From assembly GCA_963594655.1 (NCBI GenBank), contig CAVBFD010000007.1, forward strand, positions 1 through 64,000: 64,000 nt of DNA, in the 5' to 3' direction. Made by a program: the position numbers and the translations under genes. Shown here piece by piece: positions 57,923 through 64,000 of the stretch (the first letter of the stretch is position 1; each line of letters begins with the position of its first letter). Source of the DNA: Colivivens sp963594655 (GTDB taxonomy: Bacteria; Bacteroidota; Bacteroidia; Bacteroidales; Bacteroidaceae). Under the pieces are notes generated by a model. The model did not search any database and was not told where the DNA came from. It saw only the letters and a program-made list of their open reading frames with translations.

Positions 57923-60784
57923 ATGAAGAAAATTTTTACTTCTTTACTGACACTGGCGCTTCTCGCTTCTGCAAATTGTGCTTGGGCGCAGGATGATGGT
58001 GACACAGGAGGTGGCGCCATTGCGGACGGCACATACTATCTCTACGACAAAGAAGCCGGTGTGTTCCTTTCCCGTGGTTGCGCATGGGGAACTGAAGCCA
58101 GTGCGGACAAGTACGGTATTCCATTGAATGTCAGTTTTGCTGACGGAACCTACACTTTCAAACCATACGATGACTCTGGTAACCACGTCAACGGTTCAGA
58201 CGGTGTCTACACCGACCAGGGCGCATTCAACTGGATTCTTTCACCAACAAGTAAGGGCTATGTCATTTCAACTTCTGATTTCAAGTTCATGACACATGCT
58301 CTGGGAGATCTCGGTGAATACATCACTCTTGCAGATGATGCGTCGTCCGCAACTTTCTGGTCTTTCCTGTCAAAGGAAGAACGTGACAAAATCGTCGGTG
58401 CATATGAGTCTACCAACAACGCACAGGTAGCGGAACAGGCAGGCCTTACAGCTGAGACTTTCGAGGAGACTCTTGCAGGCTATGCCTCTTCCGTTGTCAA
58501 GACTATCGCCCCGACAGAGTACACATGGACAAAAGTACGCGGCGGTGATGCCAATAACGATAATCCACGCGAGGTCTATATGGGAACAGGTAACTTTACT
58601 TACACTGCCACAGGTCTTGCTAAAGGTGTCTATAAGGTGAGCATCAATGCACTTGAGCGTGACGGATGGAATGGTAATAACGTTACTTATGCCAACGCAG
58701 GATACTATGTAACTACATCGTACCTTCAGGCAAATGGTCATCAGGTTCGCATCAAGGGATGGGCGGAAGACCGTGCAGGTGATGGCAATCCGAACAATCC
58801 ATCTGAAGCAAAGACATTGTTTGATGCCGGCAAGTACAAGTCTGAGGTTTACGTGTATGTCGGAGAGGAAGGCACTCTTGACTTGACTGTCGCTGTTCCA
58901 TCTTATCTTGACGGTCACTGGTTCATCATGGGCAACACGGTCATCACCTCTTACAAGGGCAGTGTAAGCGAGGATGATGTAGAGGCTCTTATTACCACTG
59001 CCACTCAATATGCGGACAGCGTGATGAATGCTGATGTAAAGACTAAAATGGCTGATGCAGTTACCGCTTTGAGCGCAAACAAGACCAGTATGGAACTTTA
59101 TCAGGCATTGTCTGACGCTGTAACTGCCGCTAAGGCTTCTGTAAGCGCTTACACCGCAGCAAAGGCAGAACTCGACAAGCGTGCAGCTATGATTGAGAGT
59201 CTGAACACAAACCTCTACACGGCCGCGGCTTTTGACACCTACCTCACTACTCCATGGGCTAAGTACGAAAACCTCACTCTTACCACTGAGGAGGCTCAGG
59301 CTTTGCCGGAGAACAGTGGTTGGCACCAAGCCGCTCAGTTTAACTTATTCCTCGGAAGTGCGTTCGGTGTGAACAGCTACGATGATATTCCTTACGTCAA
59401 CACATGGTCAGATGAAGGCGAAAAAGACGGCAGCGGCTTCAATGTTCCGTTCTTCGAGTATTGGACAGGCAACGCCAACTCTCTTGGCGAGCGCACTCTT
59501 ACTGCTACGATGACTGATGTCGCTCCTGGAGAGTACAACGTTTCATCATGGGTTCGTGTACGTGTGAAGGACGGCAATACAGTCGCTCCTTACGGAATTA
59601 CAATGGTTGCCAACGACGGTGACCCGATCAATGTTAGTGAAGGCACTCAGGTTGGTACTTCTCAGATGTATCACGACACTTACACCACTGTAGCTACAGT
59701 AGGTGACGACGGCATCCTTACTATCCAGTATGTGGTTGCTGCCGACAACAACATCAGCTGGCTCTCATTTAAGGATGTCAACTTCGAGGTTGTTCCTGTT
59801 ACCGCAAAGACGGACACTCTTACTTACAGCTTCGAGTCAACTGTCGGTAGCTGCTATGAAGGATATTCTACAGATGTGGATATGGCAACAATCCTTAAAG
59901 AGCTTGGCGCTACATCTGTTGACGAACTCAACATCTATGCAGTGATGGGTGACGGAACACGTGACAGCAACTATGGTCTGGGTACAACTTCAGAAGCTAA
60001 TATTGACGGATGGCGCAACGCTGAAGGCAACTGGCAGGCTTGGGGCAATGACGCGCGCTACTTCTCAAAGGTAGACTTCTCTTTGGCGTCTGGACAGATT
60101 AAGGAAGTTGGTGGTATGATGGGCTTTAATACTGAACCTGTTTCCTATCAGGCTGTTTACGCTCTTGCAAACAAGACAGAAGGTGCCGGTGAGTACGACA
60201 CTGTTTACGTAGTTGTTGAGTTGAACTATGTGGCGGCACCTGAGGTTGTAGCTGACATCGTAAAGACAATTGATGTGGCAGTAACAGACAAGCCTGGAAC
60301 TGCTTATTCAGGACTTACCGCTACATTCGATGTTGATGAAGTGGCTAAAGCTCTCGGGGTAGAAGAGGTTTCTTACGACTATGTATCTGTCTATGTTGTG
60401 AAATCAGACGGTTCTTTGGTTGAGAACACAACTGACGGATGGCGTGACATCGACGGTAACCCGCGTGCTTGGGGTAACGATTCCACAGCATATTGCATTA
60501 AGTTGGCTGACCCGTCAACAGGTACATTCGACTACCTTGCCGCATATAGCACTAACTTCGCAGAAGGCGACACCTTCGTAGGCCGTTGGGCTATCGTTTC
60601 AGACGAGGACAACAAGGGTGTTATCCTCAAGGTGACAGTTACCTTCACTGATGCAACAGCTATCGACGCAATCGAGGCAGGCAAGGCAGGTGCTGAAGGC
60701 ATCTACAACATCGCCGGTCAGAAGCTCTCCGTATTGCAGAAGGGTCTGAACATCCTTGACGGCAAGAAAGTTTTTGTGAAGTGA
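57923..60784 (+). CDS. Large secreted multidomain protein B (paralogue of protein A)
   Basis: 953 aa with a signal peptide (MKKIFTSLLTLALLASANCAWA). The first about 120 mature residues, the beta-sandwich region, the Ala-rich helical stretch and the second sandwich follow protein A (2-2650) closely. After that it differs: two tandem related domains (about 640-775 and 780-930), each with a DGWR...W/RAWGND motif, resembling DUF4859-type repeats. The tail GLNILDGKKVFVK resembles that of protein A. Codons end in T far more often (GCT, GGT, CTT, ACT) than in neighbouring genes, which prefer C or G endings; this may reflect high expression or different origin. Function unknown; probably cell-surface. 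The ATG at 57923 is chosen because it gives the signal peptide directly. Confidence 0.82.
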   Translation: MKKIFTSLLTLALLASANCAWAQDDGDTGGGAIADGTYYLYDKEAGVFLSRGCAWGTEASADKYGIPLNVSFADGTYTFKPYDDSGNHVNGSDGVYTDQGAFNWILSPTSKGYVISTSDFKFMTHALGDLGEYITLADDASSATFWSFLSKEERDKIVGAYESTNNAQVAEQAGLTAETFEETLAGYASSVVKTIAPTEYTWTKVRGGDANNDNPREVYMGTGNFTYTATGLAKGVYKVSINALERDGWNGNNVTYANAGYYVTTSYLQANGHQVRIKGWAEDRAGDGNPNNPSEAKTLFDAGKYKSEVYVYVGEEGTLDLTVAVPSYLDGHWFIMGNTVITSYKGSVSEDDVEALITTATQYADSVMNADVKTKMADAVTALSANKTSMELYQALSDAVTAAKASVSAYTAAKAELDKRAAMIESLNTNLYTAAAFDTYLTTPWAKYENLTLTTEEAQALPENSGWHQAAQFNLFLGSAFGVNSYDDIPYVNTWSDEGEKDGSGFNVPFFEYWTGNANSLGERTLTATMTDVAPGEYNVSSWVRVRVKDGNTVAPYGITMVANDGDPINVSEGTQVGTSQMYHDTYTTVATVGDDGILTIQYVVAADNNISWLSFKDVNFEVVPVTAKTDTLTYSFESTVGSCYEGYSTDVDMATILKELGATSVDELNIYAVMGDGTRDSNYGLGTTSEANIDGWRNAEGNWQAWGNDARYFSKVDFSLASGQIKEVGGMMGFNTEPVSYQAVYALANKTEGAGEYDTVYVVVELNYVAAPEVVADIVKTIDVAVTDKPGTAYSGLTATFDVDEVAKALGVEEVSYDYVSVYVVKSDGSLVENTTDGWRDIDGNPRAWGNDSTAYCIKLADPSTGTFDYLAAYSTNFAEGDTFVGRWAIVSDEDNKGVILKVTVTFTDATAIDAIEAGKAGAEGIYNIAGQKLSVLQKGLNILDGKKVFVK

Positions 60785-60815
60785 GCCACCGAACAATAAA
60801 CAAAACTGACATGAG

Positions 60816-60848
60816 TGTCCGCAGCAGTCGCTGCGGACATTTTTTTTG
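60816..60848 (+). terminator. Terminator after secreted protein B
   Basis: Perfect 10-bp stem (60816-60825 with 60830-60839), tetraloop AGTC and eight T residues. Confidence 0.95.
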
Positions 60849-60903
60849 CTAACAGGAGAAAAATTATTTTCCAACTGGAACTGCGTGTGAACATGATTTT
60901 TAG

Positions 60904-60911
60904 TAAATTTG
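60904..60911 (+). promoter_or_regulatory. Promoter -7 box of the aminopeptidase P gene
   Basis: TAAATTTG. The upstream TTG (60909) that would lengthen the coding frame lies inside it and is therefore rejected as a start. Confidence 0.65.
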
Positions 60912-60941
60912 CAGCATCAAAACAACTCAAACATCAAAACT

Positions 60942-62339
60942 ATGGAAAGACCTTTTACAAAAGAGACTTACGTTCAGCGCAGGGCTGAACTAAAGAAAAG
61001 AGTGGGAAGCGGCTTGCTGCTCTTACTCGGTAACGGTGAAGCGGGTATGAACTATGCTGACAACGCCTACATGTTCCGTCAGGACAGCTCGTTCCTCTAT
61101 TATTTCGGTGGCGATTACGCAGGACTGGCTGCTGTCATCGACATCGACAACGACAAGGAAATCATCTTCGGCAATGAACTGACAATCGACGATATAGTAT
61201 GGATGGGCTACCAGCCTACCGTGGCAGAGAAGAGCGCGGTGGTCGGCATCACTGAGACCCGTCCCCTCGCGTCACTGACCACATACGTGAAGGACGCACA
61301 GGCGAAGGGCCAGACCATACATTTCCTTCCGCCTTACAGAGGCGAACACCAGGTGTGGCTACAGGAGCTCCTCGGCATCAACCCGGCTGAACAGGCCGCC
61401 AAGGCATCGGTCACGATGATTAAGGCTATCGTGGACATGCGTAACCACAAGACAGCGGAGGAACTGGAACATATAGAGTCCGCCATCGACATCAGTGTGG
61501 ACATGCACCTAGCGGCTTACAAGGCGGCGCGCCCGGGAGTGACCGAGGCGCAGATTGCCGCGGCCATCGAGCAGGCGGTGATGAGTCAGGGCTGCTTCCG
61601 GTCGTTCCCTACCATCGCGACCACCAAGGGACAGACGCTCCACCAACATGCGTTCATGAACACCCTGCATGAGGGCGACATCCTCCTTGTGGACGCCGGT
61701 GCGGAGGACCAGCTCCATTATGCCGGAGACCTCTCCTCCTCAATGCCGGTGAGCGACAAGTTCACCGAGCAGCAGGAGACTATATACAACCTGCACCTCA
61801 AGTCGTTCTATGCGGCGGTAGACAAACTGGCGCCGGGCGTTCCCTACAGGGAGGCGCATCTGGCGGCTGCGGAGACCATCTGCGCCGGCATGAAAGACCT
61901 CGGACTTATGAAGGGCGACCCGAGGGAAGCTGCTGAGACAGGAGCGTACGCCCTGTTCTTCCCTTGTGGAGTGGGCCACATGATGGGACTCGACGTACAC
62001 GACATGGAGAACCTCGGCGAACAGTACGTGGGCTATGCGGAAGGAGAGAAGAAAAGCACGCAGTTCGGCTTCAAGTCCCTCCGTCTGGCGCGTAAGCTCG
62101 AACCGGGCTTCGTGTTCACCGTAGAGCCGGGCATCTACTTCATCCCCGAACTCATCGACAAGTGGAAGGCGGAGAAGCAGTTCACCGACTTCATCAACTA
62201 CGACAAGCTGGAGGCGTGGAAGGGCTTCACCGGTCTGCGCAACGAACTCGACTACCTCATCACTGAGGACGGCGCGCGTCTGCTCGGACACAAGAGGAAG
62301 CCAATGACGATAGAGGAAGTATACGCTGCCAAGGGATGA
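60942..62339 (+). CDS. Xaa-Pro aminopeptidase (aminopeptidase P family)
   Basis: 465 aa, with an N-terminal creatinase-like domain (about 1-170) and a C-terminal pita-bread metallopeptidase domain. The dinuclear metal ligands are all visible: Asp in LLVDAGAED and in YAGDLSSSMP, His in GVGHMMGLDVHD, Glu in FTVEPGIYF and Glu in GLRNELDYLI. It removes an N-terminal residue preceding proline. ATG at 60942. Its stop overlaps the start of the UvrA-like gene (ATGA), suggesting cotranscription. Confidence 0.94.
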   Translation: MERPFTKETYVQRRAELKKRVGSGLLLLLGNGEAGMNYADNAYMFRQDSSFLYYFGGDYAGLAAVIDIDNDKEIIFGNELTIDDIVWMGYQPTVAEKSAVVGITETRPLASLTTYVKDAQAKGQTIHFLPPYRGEHQVWLQELLGINPAEQAAKASVTMIKAIVDMRNHKTAEELEHIESAIDISVDMHLAAYKAARPGVTEAQIAAAIEQAVMSQGCFRSFPTIATTKGQTLHQHAFMNTLHEGDILLVDAGAEDQLHYAGDLSSSMPVSDKFTEQQETIYNLHLKSFYAAVDKLAPGVPYREAHLAAAETICAGMKDLGLMKGDPREAAETGAYALFFPCGVGHMMGLDVHDMENLGEQYVGYAEGEKKSTQFGFKSLRLARKLEPGFVFTVEPGIYFIPELIDKWKAEKQFTDFINYDKLEAWKGFTGLRNELDYLITEDGARLLGHKRKPMTIEEVYAAKG

Positions 62340-64000
62340 TAAGGATTGAAGGCGCATACGAGAACAATCTCAAGCATGTATCGCTGGAGATTCCCAAATA
62401 CAAGATAACGGTGTTCACCGGCGTGTCGGGATCGGGGAAGTCCTCGCTGGTACTCGACACCATAGCCGCCAAATCACGAAGGGAACTGAACGACACGTTC
62501 CCTTCGTTCGTACAGCAGTACCTGCCCAAATACGGCCGACCGCATGTGGACAAGATAGAGGGACTGCCCATAGCTATCGTCATCGACCAGAAGAAACCGG
62601 CGCAGAACAGCCGTTCCACCGTCGGTACCTACACCGACATCTATTCACTGGTCAGACTGCTTTTCTCGCGTGTGGGAAGACCGTTCGTGGGCTACTCCGA
62701 CTCCTTCTCCTTCAACCATCCTCAGGGCAGTTGTCCCCGTTGCTCGGGACTGGGCGAGATAAGGGAACTGGATATCCATAAGCTGGTGGACTTCAACAAG
62801 AGTCTCAACGACGAGGACACCATCCATTACATCGCCTTCCACAAGGGCGGATGGCGGTGGATTCGTTACGCGCACAGCGGACTGTTCGACCTCGACAAGA
62901 AGATAAAGGACTATACGCCGGAGGAACTCGACCTCTTCCTCCACTCACCGCAGACAAAACTCAAGAACCCTCCGTCCAACTGGCCCAAGACAGCCAAGTA
63001 CGAGGGACTGATTCCACGTATGTACAGGAGTATCATCAACTCTGAGGAGGGACTGCTGCACAGTGCCGTCCTCAACCCGATGCTGCGTATGGGGGTGTGT
63101 CCCGACTGTGGCGGCACCAGGCTCAACGCCAAGGTGCTGTCGTGCAGGATTGAGGGGAAGAACATAGCGGAGGTGTGCGACATGTCTATCAGCCACCTTA
63201 ACCAATGGATGAAATCGGTGTCCGACCCGCTGGCGGCGGACCTGAAGCGGTCGATAGGGCAACGGTTGGACGCTCTCGAAGAAATCGGACTGGGCTACCT
63301 CAGTCTGAGTCGCCCCATCGGAACCCTGTCGGGCGGTGAGGCGCAGAGGTGTAAGATAGCCAAGTACATCAACTCGTCGCTCTCCGACGTGCTTTACATC
63401 CTCGACGAACCGAGCGTGGGACTGCACAACCATGACATCCGGTTGATGAAGAACTCCGTGAGGAAACTTCGTGACCACGGCAATACGGTGATTCTGGTGG
63501 AACACCACAAGGAGATGATACGTATTGCGGACAATATCGTGGACATGGGACCCGGCGCCGGAAAGGACGGAGGACAGATCCTCTATCAGGGAACGTACGG
63601 CGGACTGGTCAAGAGCGGCACTGCCACAGGACGGATGATTGAGGAGTGTATGGAGCTGAAGATGTCCGTGCGCCAACCTTCCGGCTCGTTCCGTCTGGAG
63701 GACGTTAGTCTGCATAATCTCCGGCACGTCACGGTAGACCTCCCCATGGGGGTGATGGCTGTGGTGTGCGGTGTGGCAGGTTCGGGCAAGAGCAGTCTGA
63801 TGGAGGTGTTCAGACAGCGGTTGGGTGAACAGGCGGACAGTGAGGGCGCGGCGCAACCGGTGTTCATCAGCCAGAAGGAGATTGGTGTGAGTCTGCGGTC
63901 CACCCCCGCCACCTACATGGACATGGCAGGTGACATACGCAAGATATTCGCGAAGGCTAACAAGGTGAAGGAGGACTACTTCTCGTTCAACGGCAAGGGC
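62336..64000 (+). CDS. UvrA-like ABC ATPase lacking the UvrB-binding domain (partial, cut by window end)
   Basis: 555 codons are visible and the frame is open to the edge. NBD1 has Walker A GVSGSGKSSL (about residues 28-37) and the UvrA motif DQKKPAQNSRSTVGTYTDIY. FSRVG is followed after only about 10 residues by SFSFNHPQGSCPRCSGLGE; in UvrA1 the UvrB-binding domain of roughly 150 residues lies at this place, so it is missing here. CPDCGGTRLNAKVL, LSGGEAQRCKIA and LYILDEPSVGLH follow, and the second Walker A, GVAGSGKSSL, begins near residue 480. This is the UvrA2/DrrC-like class, in some bacteria tied to drug or damage tolerance, not core excision repair. Role here is unknown. Confidence 0.88.
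   Translation, partial: MIRIEGAYENNLKHVSLEIPKYKITVFTGVSGSGKSSLVLDTIAAKSRRELNDTFPSFVQQYLPKYGRPHVDKIEGLPIAIVIDQKKPAQNSRSTVGTYTDIYSLVRLLFSRVGRPFVGYSDSFSFNHPQGSCPRCSGLGEIRELDIHKLVDFNKSLNDEDTIHYIAFHKGGWRWIRYAHSGLFDLDKKIKDYTPEELDLFLHSPQTKLKNPPSNWPKTAKYEGLIPRMYRSIINSEEGLLHSAVLNPMLRMGVCPDCGGTRLNAKVLSCRIEGKNIAEVCDMSISHLNQWMKSVSDPLAADLKRSIGQRLDALEEIGLGYLSLSRPIGTLSGGEAQRCKIAKYINSSLSDVLYILDEPSVGLHNHDIRLMKNSVRKLRDHGNTVILVEHHKEMIRIADNIVDMGPGAGKDGGQILYQGTYGGLVKSGTATGRMIEECMELKMSVRQPSGSFRLEDVSLHNLRHVTVDLPMGVMAVVCGVAGSGKSSLMEVFRQRLGEQADSEGAAQPVFISQKEIGVSLRSTPATYMDMAGDIRKIFAKANKVKEDYFSFNGKG

Overview
This window looks like chromosomal DNA from a member of the Bacteroidales, most likely Prevotella or a close relative. 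Three things point there. Promoters follow the Bacteroidota pattern (a -7 box TAnnTTTG about 20 nt after a -33 TTTG/TTG) and Shine-Dalgarno sites are rare. Type IX secretion components (PorZ, PorD) are present. Many genes belong to Bacteroidota-typical families (DUF4271, DUF3098, DUF4835, DUF4890, DUF2723, AAA-ATPase/PD-(D/E)XK), and two large secreted proteins end in a GIYxxxGKKxxxK-type tail. The species assignment is inference.

Layout: 2-2650 (-) large secreted protein A. 3097-10516 (+) leuS, a YitT transporter fused to an ITPase-like domain, canonical rdgB, porZ. 10686-11586 greA and a HIT protein, closed by a strong terminator. 11799-12038 probable small RNA. 12162-16271 argS, RNase H, ABC exporter. 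16358-16406 SAM-II riboswitch ahead of metK (16501). 17793-20587 DUF4271, hemD, rnpA, yidD, TatD. 26216 down to 20535 (-) miaB, ftsX, DUF3098, uppP, truB, queA, folK. 26422-28736 DUF4890 protein, cysS, small membrane protein. 28740-31162 an accessory-like stretch: dispersed repeat, AAA/nuclease gene, orphan terminator-like hairpin and a 22-bp tandem palindrome array. 32551 down to 31163 (-) Na+ symporter. 32774-35728 secreted GH30-GH43-dockerin enzyme. 36733 down to 35813 (-) xerD. 36837-44882 (+) aroQ, O-methyltransferase, rbfA, a permease-lipoprotein fusion, spoU, mutS, U32. 54480 down to 44879 (-) PASTA protein, rluD, ddl, acyltransferase, lipoprotein, DUF2723, deacetylase, queG. 55533 down to 54634 (-) porD. 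55711-57711 (+) ychF, lgt. 57923-60784 (+) secreted protein B, a paralogue of A. 60942-64000 (+) pepP and a UvrA-like gene cut by the window edge.

Most genes are housekeeping: tRNA charging and modification (leuS, argS, cysS, truB, rluD, miaB, queA, queG), nucleotide sanitation, DNA repair and recombination (mutS, xerD, UvrA-like), and envelope biogenesis (uppP, ddl, lgt, MsbA-like, ftsX). The secreted proteins A and B probably depend on the type IX pathway that PorZ and PorD serve, and Lgt supplies the lipoprotein pathway used by the two lipoproteins seen.

The least ordinary items are two in-frame gene fusions (YitT::ITPase-like and LolE-like permease::lipoprotein with an internal lipobox), the SAM-II riboswitch with an adjoining terminator hairpin, a probable small RNA with an 80-nt C-free tract, the 22-bp CTCGAG array beside the AAA/nuclease gene, and a 20-bp perfect inverted repeat next to the promoter of secreted protein B. 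I saw no CRISPR array, rRNA, tRNA, transposase or prophage gene.
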